Shown here: piece after piece, positions 23,245-33,866 of the stretch
Layout: every line of letters begins with the position of its first letter
Position numbering within the stretch: the first letter of the stretch is position 1
Origin: Myotis daubentonii
Lineage: Eukaryota; Chordata; Mammalia; Chiroptera; Vespertilionidae
NCBI RefSeq assembly: GCF_963259705.1
Contig: NC_081841.1
Location: 121,411,827 to 121,475,826, forward strand
Length of the DNA: 64,000 nucleotides
Reading direction: 5' to 3'
Notes under the pieces: generated by a model
What the model saw: the letters and a program-made list of their open reading frames with translations, nothing else
Told to the model about the DNA's origin: nothing
Database searches by the model: none
Position numbers and translations under genes: made by a program

Positions 23245-23962
23245 CTAGGGGTCCAGTGAATAAATTTGTGCACCTTGAAAGGAACTGTGGGCCACGAGGC
23301 TGTGGTGGACACAGAGGCAGGTTTCAGCCCATCCTCTGCTCTCCCGCCTGGACCCTCCTGCCGAGGTCCCCGGTCGCCTGTCTGCCAGCAGCCCTGCTCC
23401 TGCCACTGCCGCTCCCACACACTGACAGCGCTGGCCCTGCTTGCAGCCGCTGATGGCATGGAGTGATTGGGGCCAGCGCCAGCAATAGATGTGAGCGGCA
23501 GCTAATGCCCTGATTGCCCCTCAGGAGCAGGGGGAGGAGAAGAAGCCATCAGGGGCCATCAGGACTGGAAGCCACTGCTCTCACCCTCTGATGGCGCTGA
23601 GTGACTGGGGCCGGTACTGGGCACTGGCAACAGGTGCAAAACAGGGACGGTGCCAGCAGCTGGTGCAAGTGCCAGGTGGGACCGCGACATGCAGGAGAAA
23701 GGAATTTTCAGTAACCACCATAGGCTTGCCCTGATGACAGTGACCGGCGCCCCGCTTTGGTCTGGCGACCCCACTCACCTGTTCCACCATCTTTCCATGG
23801 CCAATGCCTGCCAGGTTCTGCACTCTGCCTCCTGCTGCTGAAGCCTGCCATGTTCCATGCACAACCCCTAGTGGTCAGGTCACATCATAGCGACCAGTTG
23901 TTCGGTTGTTTGGTTGTTCAGTTGTTTGGCCATTTGGTCTATTTGCATATTAGGGTTTTATA

Positions 23963-25022
23963 TCTTATCTAATAAAGAGGGAATATACAAATTGACCATC
24001 TCGGTGTAATGGTCAAGATGGCTATGCCCACAGCTGAGGCAGGGATTCCGTAGCACAAGATGGCTGTGCCCACAGCAGAGGCTGAGTTCCCATAATGAGC
24101 CTTAATGAAAAATAAGCAGGGACCTGAGGCTGCGTCCCCTGACTGGTGGGGCTTGACAGGGGACCTGAGGCTGCATTCCCTGCCCCGGCGCTAGGCTGGG
24201 GGACCTCAGGCCATGCCCCCCACCCAGCAGTGCTTGATGAGGGATCTCAGGCCACACACCCCTGTCCCAGCTCTGGGCCAGGGGACCTGAAGCCGTGCTC
24301 CATGCCACAGTGGTGGGCCGTGGGACTTGAGGCCACACCCCCCGCCTGGCGGGGCTTCACAAGGGACCTCAGGCTGTGCCCCCTGCCTAGCAGGGCTTGA
24401 CGGGGCACCTCAGGGCACAGCCTCCACCCGGTGGGGCGTGACGGGGGCCCTGAGCCTACGCCCACCGCCTGGCAGGGCTTGATGGGGACCTCAAGGTATG
24501 CCCCCTGCCCCAGTCTGGGCCGGGGAACCTCAGGCTGTGCACCCCGCCCCAGGTTGGGTGACATGTGGCTGTGCCCCCCACCTGGCGGGGCTTGATGGGG
24601 GACCTCAAGGCACACTTCCTGGGCCAGGGGACCTCAAGGCACACCCCCCAGCTTGGGCTGGGGCTCGCTCCGAGCCCCCCACCCTGGCATTGGGCCAGGC
24701 AACCTGAGGCTGTCCCCCCCTGACCCGGCAGGGCTTGAAGGAGGTGGGGCCAGCCGGGTCTAGATCTAGCCCAATGAGGGTGGGGCCGGCTGTGTCTGGG
24801 TCTCACATGATTTCGAGGTGCATGTGGGTGCGCGGGGACTTGACTCTGGTTCCAGTGGTGCACCCCAGACTTTGACAGGAGGAAGAAGTTCATATATATT
24901 TTAATAATTTTCTTTCATCTCTGACACTTCTATTATAGAGAGAGGGCAAATAGCAATATTAAAATATTTCCTCTAATTAATTCCCTTTTAATGTGCACGA
25001 ATTTCATACATTGGGTCACTAG
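23963..25022 (+). mobile_element. HeliBat-type Helitron 7, nested in Helitron 6
   Basis: The plus-strand start is TCTTATCTAATAAAGAGGG after A (23962). The end has the classic 'TTCTATTATAGAGAGAGGGC' and 'CCTCTAATTAATTCCC' block, a hairpin remnant GTGCACGAATTTCATACA and CACTAG (CTAG 25019-25022), followed by T. The interior (24110-24740) is an array of degenerate GC-rich units of about 55-60 bp built on 'GGGGACCTCAGGC'. ORFs of 122-145 codons in this array are composition artefacts. Confidence 0.92.
24110..24740. repeat. Degenerate GC-rich minisatellite inside Helitron 7
   Basis: About ten irregular units containing 'GGGGACCT.AGGC.G.GCCCC' and 'GGCGGGGCTTGA'. Unit boundaries are soft, with spacing of about 55-60 bp by eye. 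Confidence 0.65.
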
Positions 25023-25030
25023 TATATAGA

Positions 25031-25912
25031 TATTTACCAATACGTGACTTTGAGATTTTCTGGTATATACCCAGGAAAGGGAGTGCTGGTTCGTATGGTG
25101 GCTCTATTTTCAATTTTTGAGGAATCGCTGTAGCAGTTATACCAGTCTAAATTCCCACCAGCAGTGGATGAAGGTTGCCTTTTTTCCCACAACCTCTCCA
25201 ACACTTGTTATTCCTTGTCTTGTTGATAATGTCTACTCTAACAGGTGTGAGGTAGTATCTCATTATACTTTGATTTGCATTTCCCTAAATGCTAAAGAGG
25301 TTGATCATTTTTTCATATATCTATTGGTTGTTAGTATGTCTTTTTGTGAGAGGTCTATTTTCAGGTCCTCTGACCACTTTCTGGTTGGGTTGTTCGTTTC
25401 TTTGGTGTTGAGTTTTATGAGTTCTTTATATACTTTGAAAATGAAACCCTGGTCAGAGCTACTGTTTGAAAATAACATCTTCCATCTGGTTGACTGCCTC
25501 TTTGGTTTGTTTAAGTTTCTTTTGCTGTGCAGAAGCTTTTTAATTTCATTGAGTTCCATTCATTTATTTTTGCCTTTACTTCCCTTGCCTTTGAGGTACC
25601 CTAAGTTTGGTACCTATATTTTGTTCTATGTGACTTATTGCTTCAGGTCTTATATTTAGGTCTTTGAGCCATTTTGAATCAATTTTTGTACATGGGGACA
25701 AACTATAATCCAGTTTCATTCATTCACATGTGGCTTTCCAGTTTTCACAGCACCATTTACTGAAGAGACAATCTTTATTCCATTTTGTGTTTCTGACCCC
25801 TTTTTCAAAAATTATCTGTCCATATACATGTGGTTTTATAACTAGACTCTCTATTCTGTTCCAGTGATATGTGTGTTTGTTTCTCTGCCAATGCCTTGCT
25901 GGTTTGATTATT
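25031..25912 (-). mobile_element. Old L1, antisense (piece 2, ORF2 C-terminal part)
   Basis: It reads as antisense ORF2: 'CCCACCAGCAGTGGATGA', 'TGTGAGGTAGTATCTCATTA', 'TTTGCTGTGCAGAAGC' and 'CAGCACCATTTACTGAAGAG'. The 84-codon minus-strand ORF 25305-25559 is part of the decayed ORF2. It is interrupted by a HAL1 at 25913. Confidence 0.85.
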
Positions 25913-27868
25913 TTTTTTTAATTAAATATTTATTGTTCAGATTATTACATGTGTTCCTCTTTTTTCACCCCATAACTCTCCTCCTCCCAGTTCCCACCCC
26001 ACCCTCCGCCCTCACTCCCCACCCACTGTCCTCATCCATAGGTGCATGATTATTTTCCAGTCTCTTCCCACATCCCCCACACCCCTTTCCCCCACAAGAA
26101 TAGTCAGTCCATTCCCTTTCTATGCCCCTGATTCTATTATAATCACCAGTTGATTTTGTTCATCAGATTATTTATTCACTTGATTCTTAGATTCACGTGT
26201 TGATAGATATGTATTTGTTGTTCATAATTGTATCTTTACCTTTTTCTTCTTCTTCCTCTTCTTAAAGGATACCATTCAGCATTTCATATAATACTGGTTT
26301 GGTGGTGATGAACTCCTTTAGCTTTTCCTTATCTGTGAAGCTCATTATCTGACCTTCAATTCTGAATGATAGCTTTGCTGGGAAAAGTATTCTTGGTTGT
26401 AGGTTCTTGGTATTTATCACTTTGAATACTTCTTGCCACTCCCTTCTGGCCTGCAAAGTTTCTGTTGAGAAATCAGCTGACAGTCGTATGGGTACTCCCT
26501 TGTAGGTAACTGACTGTCTTTCTCTTGCTGCTTTTAAGATTCTCTCTGTTTCTTTTGCTCTTGGCATTTTAATTATGATGTGTCTTGGTGTGGTCCTCTT
26601 TGGATTCCTTTTGTTTGGGGTTCTCTGCGCTTCCTGGACCTGTAAGTCTATTTCTTTCACCAGGTAGGGGAAGTTTTCTGTCATTATTTCTTCAACTAGG
26701 TTTTCAATATCTTGCTCTCTCTCATCTTCTGGCACCCCTATAATTCGGATGTTGGTACGCTTGAAGCTGTCCCAGAGGCTCCTTACACTATCTTCGTATT
26801 TTTGGATTCTTTTTTCATTTTGCTTTTCTGGTTGGGTGTTTTTTGCTTCTTCGCATTTCAAATCTTGGACTTGATTCTTGCTCTCCTCTGGTCTGCTGTT
26901 GGGAGTCTGTAGAATATTCTTTATTTCAATCAGTGTATGCTTAATTTCTAGTAGGTCCTTTATCACAACATCGAGGGTCTCATTAGATTTCCTGAGGATC
27001 TCACTATATTTATCGGCAGTCTCACCAGTCGTTTCGAGGGCCTTACTAAATTTATCAGCGGCTTCTAGACAGTTCTTGAGAGACCTTAAAAGTGTGGTTT
27101 TGAACTCAATATCCAGCATTTTGCTTTCCTCATTTCTGTCATTTGTGTCCTGTTTCTTTGTCTCCGCATTTTTTATGCTTTCTTGGTGCACTCCCTTGTG
27201 GTCTTTGTGCGCAGTCTTGTTGTAGTTAAGCCTTGATTGTTGTAGGTAACACTGGGGGGGATTTGACCTCCAGGCCAACTGGCTGTGAGAATCAGCTGTG
27301 TCTGCAGTGGGAGAACTTCTGCGCTGGATCTCTAGGGCGGTGCTAATCTAGCCTTTGCCTGAGGCTATCCAGCAAATGCCTTTGTGCAGGGCTTGGGCAG
27401 GGCGAGTCCCAGGGGATCAACAGGGCAGGTAGAGGGAGCAGTTATGGCTGCTCCCATCCCCAGAGGCTCTGCCTCTCAGTGTCCCAGCAACTGCTGCAAG
27501 TACCTCGGAGAGAAAGCTGCCCTCGAGTTCCGACTGATGCCAGACAGTCCCACTTCTCCCGTTTGAGTCTGGGTCCCCAGAGACTTGCCCGGAACTGGAG
27601 CTTAGAGCCTGAGACTAACGCCTGATTGAAAACTACAACTGCACCCTCAGCCGCCAGCCCGCTTTGCATGCACCTCTGCACCTTTGTATTTTACTTCCGC
27701 ACTACACCTCCTCTGAGTCTCGGTATGCTTTCTCTTGCCTTCTCGTTGTAGAATTTCCCCTCAGCCATCCTTCCTGTGGTTCTGAGTGATGTCCGTTCTG
27801 CCTTTTAGTTGTATTTTTGAAGTGGTTGTGCAAGGCAGCATATTCCGGTGTTTACCTATGCTGCCATC
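25913..27868 (-). mobile_element. HAL1: HAL1 (half-L1) copy 1, full structure
   Basis: On the minus strand: a 5'UTR starting with a YY1-like AGGATGGC (27868 downward), ORF1, a 3'UTR with C-rich (antisense) tracts and an A-rich tail. There is no ORF2. It is flanked by identical 14-bp TSDs CTGGTTTGATTATT (25899-25912 and 27869-27882) inside an old L1. The length of about 1.96 kb is shorter than copies 2 and 4 because part of the 5'UTR is missing. HAL1 elements encode ORF1p only and are thought to depend on L1 ORF2p. Confidence 0.9.
26262..27278 (-). CDS. HAL1 copy 1 ORF1, 338-codon ORF with shifted N-terminus
   Basis: This ORF1p-like frame encodes a coiled coil (about residues 60-150), an RRM ('RIIGVPED') and a C-terminal domain ('VPIRLSADFSTETLQARREW', 'EFITTKPV'). 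The Arg in 'PIRLS' is CGA here, whereas the other three copies have TGA. The start usual in this family (ATG at 27169, MRRQRNR) lies in another frame; one base has been lost near 27128, so the first 50 or so residues of this ORF come from 5'UTR sequence and the natural start is disrupted. It is open from there to the stop. Whether it makes protein is unknown. Confidence 0.7.
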   Translation of the reverse strand: MAWRSNPPQCYLQQSRLNYNKTAHKDHKGVHQESIKNAETKKQDTNDRNEESKMLDIEFKTTLLRSLKNCLEAADKFSKALETTGETADKYSEILRKSNETLDVVIKDLLEIKHTLIEIKNILQTPNSRPEESKNQVQDLKCEEAKNTQPEKQNEKRIQKYEDSVRSLWDSFKRTNIRIIGVPEDEREQDIENLVEEIMTENFPYLVKEIDLQVQEAQRTPNKRNPKRTTPRHIIIKMPRAKETERILKAARERQSVTYKGVPIRLSADFSTETLQARREWQEVFKVINTKNLQPRILFPAKLSFRIEGQIMSFTDKEKLKEFITTKPVLYEMLNGIL

Positions 27869-27882
27869 CTGGTTTGATTATT

Positions 27883-28506
27883 ATAGCTCTGTAGTATAAT
27901 TTGAAATCAGGTAGCATAATACCTCCAACTTTGTTCTTTTTTCTCAGGATTGCATTGGCTATTTAAGGTCTTGTGTGCTTCCATACAAATCTGATGGTTT
28001 CTTGCTCTATTTTTTTCTTATAACAGTAGGATTTTAATGGGAATTGTATTAAATTGATATATTGCTTTGGGTAATATGGACCTTTTAACTATGTTGATTC
28101 TTCCAATCCATGAACACTGGATATTTTTCCTTTTGTTGTGTCTTTTTCAATGTCTTTTAATGATGCTTTCTAATTTTCACTATATAGGGTTTTCACATTT
28201 TTGTTCAGTTTATTCCTAGGCATTTTATTATTTGGGTTGCAAATGCAAAATGAATTGTTTTGTTTTGTTTTGTTTTGTTTCATTTCTTTTTCTGAATTTT
28301 TGTTAGTATACTGGGAGGCAATGTATTTTTGCACATTGACTGTATTTGTTTATTGTTTCTAACAGTTTTTTCGTGGGTCCTTAGGGTTTTCTATATACAG
28401 AATTATGTCTTCTGCAAAAAGTGACAAATTAATTTCTTCCTCCCCTATTTGGATGCTTTTTATTTCTTTCTCTTGCCTTTTGCTCCAGCTAGGACTTCCA
28501 GCATTA
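27883..28506 (-). mobile_element. Old L1, antisense (piece 3, reverse-transcriptase region)
   Basis: It continues the old L1 after HAL1 copy 1: 'TATAGCTCTGTAGTATAATT', 'CCAATCCATGAACACTGG' and the antisense RT active-site box at 28405-28416, which reads FAED on the minus strand. A TTTTG microsatellite lies at 28256-28286. It is interrupted by Helitron 8. Confidence 0.85.
28256..28286. repeat. (TTTTG)n microsatellite
   Basis: Six TTTTG units inside the old L1. Confidence 0.9.
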
Positions 28507-29458
28507 TCTATATATAAAAAGCCTAAGCAACTGTTATGACTAAACAACCAGAATGACCAGTCGACCAGTTGCTATGATGCACACTGACCATCAGGGGGCA
28601 GATGCTCAATGCAAGAGCTGCCCCCTGGTGCTCAGTGCACTTCCACAGCCAACCTCTCATGTTCCCTCTCCCTGGGCTGGTCCCTCCCCCCAGCTAAGGC
28701 TCTGGGCACCAGAGAATCTGGGTCCGGGAAGCCTGTAGGAGGAGAGTGACCCCAATGCTGATCGAGACAGAATAGCAGCTTAGAGCGGGTAGAGAGGGCA
28801 AGGAAGCAGCCTAACTGCAAAGATGTAAAGTAAGCACCACCGCCATCTTACCTCTGCCATCACACCATGCCACAAAGCTAGCCCTCTGCGCCCCCATTAG
28901 CCACTTCTAGCTCAGCCCCACACCTGTCCATGCTCCTAACCATTGATTGGATAGCACTCCTCAGTGATGTGCCACCATTGACCGAAGTCAGCTACCTATC
29001 ATGCTTGGGGGAGGAACCCCGAGAAAATGTGTGGCTGAGGTAGGAGAGACAAGTGGTCTGTATGTCAGCAACTCAGCCCCAGGGAGAGTGAGGCGGACCA
29101 AGTGCAGGCAGCGAAGTAGAGCTGTATTTCCTCCTCAGAGCGTAGCTGGTGTTCAGGCCATTTTGGGGCACTCTGTCTGTGGTCTTTGCTTGCTGCTACC
29201 TCAGCACATCTATACAACTAGATCGGGGCTGGCCAGCCAACCTCCTGCAGTCCCTCTCCCTGCCAGCTGATCCATCCCCCAGGCCAGCTGGGCCCTGATC
29301 TGCACCCATCAGGGCCTGCCAGCCAACCTCCTGCAGTCCCTTCCCCCAGCTGGCCAACCTCCTGCAGTCCATCCCCCCCGACACCCCCCACCAACCAACC
29401 TCCATGGTCCCTCCCAACCCAGCCCCCCTGTGCACGAATTCGTGCACCAGGCCTCTAG
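28507..29458 (+). mobile_element. HeliBat-type Helitron 8, all termini intact
   Basis: It starts TCTATATATAAAAAGCC after A (28506) and ends GGCCTCTAG (CTAG 29455-29458) before T. A perfect 18-bp palindrome GTGCACGAATTCGTGCAC (29430-29447) lies seven bases before CTAG, the terminator hairpin expected of a Helitron. The paired blocks 'CAGGGGGCAGATGC' and 'GAGCTGCCCCCTGG' are near the 5' end. 952 bp, no helicase. It is inserted in the RT part of the old L1, and the L1 reads through cleanly on removal. Confidence 0.95.
29430..29447 (+). terminator. Helitron 8 3' terminal hairpin
   Basis: Perfect 18-bp palindrome seven bases upstream of the terminal CTAG. In Helitrons this hairpin is thought to signal the end of rolling-circle transfer. 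Other copies here have decayed versions. Confidence 0.85.
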
Positions 29459-31170
29459 TGTTGAATAAGAGTGGTGAGAGTGGGAAACCTTGTCTTGTTC
29501 CTGATCTTAGAGAAAAAGTTTTCAGTTTTTCACAATTGAGTATGATATTAGCTAAGGGTTTATCATATTTGACCTTGGTTGGTTTAAGGTACTTTCCTTC
29601 TATTCCTATTTTATTGCCTGTTTTAATCATAAATGGATGTTGTGTCTTATCAATTGTTTTTCCTGAATCTATTGATAAGATCATATGATTCTTATCCTTT
29701 CATTGCTAATGTGGTGTGTTACATTGGTTGATTTGCATATGATGAACCATCCTTATGCACCTGGAATGAACCCCACTTGATCGTGATATATTATATTTTT
29801 TATATACTGTTGTATTGGATTTGGCAGTATTTTCTTTAGGATTTTTGGATCTGTATTAATCAGAAATATTGGTCTATAATTTTCTTTCTCTGTGTTATCT
29901 TTGCTAGGTTGTGGTATCAGGGTGATATTGGCTTCATAGAATGTATTGGCCCTTCTTGAAATTTTTGGAAAAAATTGGGAATGATTGGTATTAAATCTTC
30001 TTTGAATATTTGGTAGAATTCACTGGTGAAGACTTCTAGTACTGGACTTTTATTTTTGGGGGGAGGTTTTTGATGGCTGTTTCAATTTACTCACTACTCA
30101 TTGGTCTATTTAGATTTTACAATTCTTTATGATATAAACTATGAAGGTTTTATAATTCTAGGAACTTATCCATTTCTTCCAGGTTATTGAATTTGGTAGC
30201 ATATAGTCTTTCATAATATTCTAGTATGATCCTTTGTATATCTGTGATGTCTGTGGTGACTTCTCATTTCTGGTTTTGTTTATATGGCTCTCTTCCCTTT
30301 TTTCCTCAGTGAATCTAGCCAAGGGTTTGTCAATTTTAGTAATCTTTTCAAACAACCAGATCTTTGTTTTATTAATTTTTTTGTATAGTCACTTTGTTCT
30401 CTGTTTTATTTAATTTGGCTCTAATTTTTATTATTTCTTTTCTTTTATTGACTTTGGGTTGCTTTTGTTCTTCTATTTCTCATTCTTTAAGATGTGATGT
30501 TAGGTTGTTTATGTTGGGGATTTATCTTTCTCTTTCTTTCTTTCTTTCTTTCTTTCTTTTTTTCTTTTTCTTTTTTTTAGATAGGCCTGTAATGATATAA
30601 ACTTCCCTCTTATTACTGCTTTTCCTGCATCCCAGAAGTTTTGATGTGCTGTATTGTCATTCTAATGTGTTTATATATATCTTTTGATCTCATCTTTTAT
30701 TTCTTCTTTTACCCCGTCATATTTTAGTAGTATGTTGTTTAATCTGCATGCATTTGGGAGTTTCTTTACTTCCTTTTTGCAGTTGATTTATAATTTCAAG
30801 TCATTGTGTTCAGAGAACATGGTTGGTATAATTTCAATCTTGAATTTGTAGATGCTAGTTTTGTAACCCAACATATATTCCATCCTTGAAAATGATCTAT
30901 GTGCACTAGAGAAGAATGTATAATATGTGTCCTGGGATGAAAATTTCTTTAAATGTCAACTATGTCCATTTGTTTTTATTTCATTTAAGGCAGATATTTC
31001 TTTATTGATTTTCCATATGGTTGACCTATCTAGTGCTGTCAATGAAGTATTAAGGTCCCAAAATACGATTGTGTTTTTATCTGTTTCTCACTTTAATTTT
31101 GTGAGTAGCTGTCTAATATATTTTGGTGCTCCTTGGTTGGGCACATATATATTAGGAAGCATTAACTTTT
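29459..31170 (-). mobile_element. Old L1, antisense (piece 4, RT to endonuclease)
   Basis: It runs from 'GAATAAGAGTGGTGAGAGTG' (RT) through 'ATTGGTCTATAATTTTC' to the endonuclease region ('GGTGCTCCTTGGTTGGGCAC' near 31120-31143). A TTTC microsatellite lies at about 30530-30577. It is interrupted by a twin-primed L1. Confidence 0.85.
30530..30577. repeat. (TTTC)n microsatellite
   Basis: About ten TTTC units followed by a T-rich run, inside the old L1. Confidence 0.85.
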
Positions 31171-32213
31171 TAAAATATTTTTTCTTTATTGATTAAGGTA
31201 TTACATATGTGTCCTTATACTCCCATTACCCCCCAACCCTCACTCATGCACTCACTGCCCTGGTATCTGTGTGCATTGGTTATGCTTATATGCATGCATA
31301 CAAATCCTTTGGTTGATCTTTCTCCCTTACCCCCACCCTCCCCTACCTTCCCTCTGAGGTTTGCTGGTCTGATCGATGTTTCTCTGTCTTTGGATTGGTT
31401 TTTGTTCATCAGTTTATGCTGTTCATTATATTCCACAAATGATTGAGAACATGTGATATTTATCTTACTCTGACTAGCTTATTTAGCTTAGCAAAATGCT
31501 CTCCAGTTCCATCCATGCTGTTGCAAATGGTAATAATTCCTTCTTTTTTACAGCAGCATAGTAATCCATTGTGTAGATGTACCACAGGTTTTTAATCCAC
31601 TCATCTGCTGATGGGCACTTAGGCTGTTTCCTAATCTTAACTATGGTAAATTGTGCTGTTATGAACATAGGGGTGCATATATCCTTTCTGATTGGTGTTT
31701 CTAGTTTCTTGGGATATATTCCTAGAAATGCAATTACTGGGTCAAATGGGAGTTCCATTTTTAGTTTTTTGAGGAAACTCCATGCTGTCTTCCACACTTG
31801 CTGCACCAGTCTACATTTCCACCAGCAGTGCATGAGGGTTCCTTTTTCTCTGCATCCTCGCCAGCACTTGTCATTTGTTGATTTGTTGATGATAGCCATT
31901 CTGACAGGTGTGAGATGGTACCACATTGTCATTTTGATTTGCAACTCTCAGATGATTAATGACTTTGAGCATATTTTCATATGTCTCTTGGCCTTCCTTA
32001 TGTCCTCTTTTGAAAAGTATCTATTTAGGTCCATTGCCCATTTTTTTTTTTATTGGGTTGTTCATCTTCCCTTTTTTTAAGTTGTATGAGTTCCCTGTTA
32101 AAATGTTGGAGATTAAATCCTTTTCAGTGATAACATTGGCAAATATGTTTTCCCATGCAGTGGGCTTTCTTGTTCTTTTGTTGATGGTTTCTTTTGCTGT
32201 GCAGAAGGTTGTT

Positions 32214-32248
<35 letters not shown>

Positions 32249-32841
32249 ATGTAGTACCATTTGTTTATTTTCTCTTTAGTTTCCATTGCCCTAGGAGCTG
32301 TATCAGTGAAGATAATGCTTCTGCATATGTCTGAGACTTTTTTGCCTGTGGATTCCTCTAATATTTTTATGGTTTCCTATCTTATGTTTAAGTCCTCTAT
32401 ACATTTTGAGTTTATTTTTGTGTATGGTGTAAGTTGGTGGTCTAGTTTAATTTTTTTGCATGTATTTGTCCAATTTTCCCACCACCATTTATTGAAGACA
32501 CTTTCACCACTCCTCTTTGACATAATCCTGGAAGTGCTAGCCATAGCAATTAGACAAGAAGGAGAAATAAAAGGAATCCAAATTGGAAAAGAAAATGAAA
32601 ACTGTCATTATTCACAGATGACATGATACTTTACATAGAAAACCCTAAAGATTCCATAAAAAAATTATTAGACTTAATAAATGAATTTGGCAATGTAGCA
32701 GAATACAAAATTAATGCCAAGAAATCTATAGCATTTTTATACACCAATAGTGAACTTACAGAAAAAGAGCTTAAAAAAATAATTCCATTTACCATCGCAC
32801 CAAAAACATTAAGATACCTAGGAATAAACTTAACTAAGGAG
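31171..32841 (-). mobile_element. L1: 5'-truncated L1 with twin-priming inversion
   Basis: The 3' part (31171 to about 32500) is antisense: 3'UTR and ORF2 C-terminus, with readable frames such as 31483-31944 (153 codons, '[11 protein letters not shown]'). At about 32500 the sequence flips to sense ORF2 RT ('[16 protein letters not shown]', RT box FTDD) up to 32841. Compared with the full-length L1, the inverted piece matches about 19820-20160 and the antisense piece begins near 20626, so about 465 bp is missing at the junction. TSDs GCATTAACTTTT (31159-31170) and GCATTAAGTTTT (32842-32853) flank it. This is the classic twin-priming outcome. A (GT)n run at 32218-32247 lies inside. Confidence 0.9.
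32218..32247. repeat. (GT)n microsatellite in L1
   Basis: About 15 GT units within the antisense L1 piece. Confidence 0.9.
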
Positions 32842-32853
32842 GCATTAAGTTTT

Positions 32854-33114
32854 CTTGATGTAGTGTCTTTCTGGTGTTGGGTTGTATAAGTTCTTTATTT
32901 ATTTTGGAAATTAGCCCCTTATCAGGTGTATCATTGGAAAATATGTTCTCCCATACAGTGAGTTCCATTTTCATTTTGTTGATGGTTTCCTTTGCTGTGC
33001 AGAACTTTTTAGTTTGATGTAGTCCCATTTGTTTATTATTTTCTCTTTTCCTTGTCATAGGACTATCTCAGTAAAAAATATTGTTATGCAAGATGTCTGG
33101 GATTTTATTGCCTA
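32854..33114 (-). mobile_element. Old L1, antisense (piece 5, junction with ORF2 C-terminal sequence)
   Basis: The first few bases finish the endonuclease-side sequence of piece 4; from about 32864 it reads as antisense ORF2 C-terminal third ('AAGTTCTTTATTTATTTTGG', 'TTTGCTGTGCAGAAC') with no poly-A between. So two L1 bodies are joined here, by deletion or recombination. Confidence 0.7.
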
Positions 33115-33866
33115 CTAGAGGCCTGGTGCACAAAATTCGTGCACTCAGCCCAAACTGCACCCTCTCCAATTTCGGACATCCCTCTCACAATCCAGGATGC
33201 TAGCTCCCAACTGCTAGCCTGCCTGCCTGCCTGATTGCCCCTAACTACTCCCCTGCCAGACCGGTAACCCCAAACTGCTCTCCCCTGCTGGCCCTATTGC
33301 CCCCCAAATGCCCTCCCCTGCCAGCCCGATCACCCCCAACTGCCTTCCCCTGCCAGCCTGGTCACCCTCAACTGCCCTCCCCTGTCAGCCCGATTGCCCC
33401 CAACTGCCCTCCTCTGCTGGCCTGGTCCTGCTCCAACTGCCATTCCCTGCCAGCCCAGTCACCCCTAACTACCCTCCCCTGCAGGCCTGGTCACCCCCAA
33501 CTGCCCTCCCCTGCTGGCCTGGTTGCCCCTAAGTGCCCTCCCCCACTGGCCTGATCACCCACAACTGCCCTGCCCTGCCAGCCATCTTGTGGCTGTGGGC
33601 ACTGCCATCTTTGAGGGCATGGCATTCACTTAGCATATTCCCTCCTTATTGGCTGTGGGCACCCCCATCTTTGTAGCCTGTTGCTCAGTCGTTTGATCGC
33701 CCCCCCCCCCCCCAACCCTCCTGCTGGCCTGGTTGCCCCATGCAGCCTCCTGCTCAGTTGTTTAGTTATTTCTCACTAACCCCCCTGCCGGCCTGGTTGC
33801 CCCATGCAGCCTGTTCGGTCATCCATTCAGTTGCAATGGTTGCTTAGGCTTTTATATATATATAGA
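33115..33866 (-). mobile_element. HeliBat-type Helitron 9
   Basis: The minus-strand start is TCTATATATATATAAAAGCC at 33866, after A; the end is the hairpin GTGCACGAATTTTGTGCAC plus CAGGCCTCTAG (CTAG 33115-33118), followed by T. The interior (about 33230-33590) is a run of units of about 30 bp like 'CTGCCCTCCCCTGCCAGCC', plus a C-run near 33701-33712. Two Pro-rich ORFs (85 and 74 codons) are products of this array. It is inserted in an old L1, which resumes cleanly at 33867. Confidence 0.93.
33230..33590. repeat. C-rich minisatellite of about 30-bp units inside Helitron 9
   Basis: About ten imperfect units alternating 'AACTGCCCTCCCCTGC' with 'GGCCTGGTCACCCCC'. Helitron 1 (10540-10690) carries a degenerate version of the same unit, so the array is shared by the subfamily. 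Confidence 0.75.

Larger units (their letters stand above)
23245..25030 (-). mobile_element. HeliBat-type Helitron 6, interrupted at its 5' end
   Basis: The minus-strand 3' end is CTAG at 23245-23248, followed by T. The body runs to 23962, and the last 8 bp of its 5' terminus lie at 25023-25030. Removing Helitron 7 (23963-25022) joins 'GGGTTTTATA' to 'TATATAGA', which recreates the usual minus-strand start TCTATATATATAAAACCC. It carries an octamer motif at 23941-23948. Confidence 0.85.

Noticed and set aside
24247..24893. 122- and 145-codon minus-strand ORFs
   Set aside because: They overlap in different frames in the GC-rich array of Helitron 7.
26712..27225. Plus-strand ORFs of 66 and 115 codons
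   Set aside because: Antisense shadows of HAL1 copy 1 ORF1.
33297..33554. Pro-rich 85-codon and 74-codon ORFs
   Set aside because: They arise from the C-rich minisatellite inside Helitron 9.
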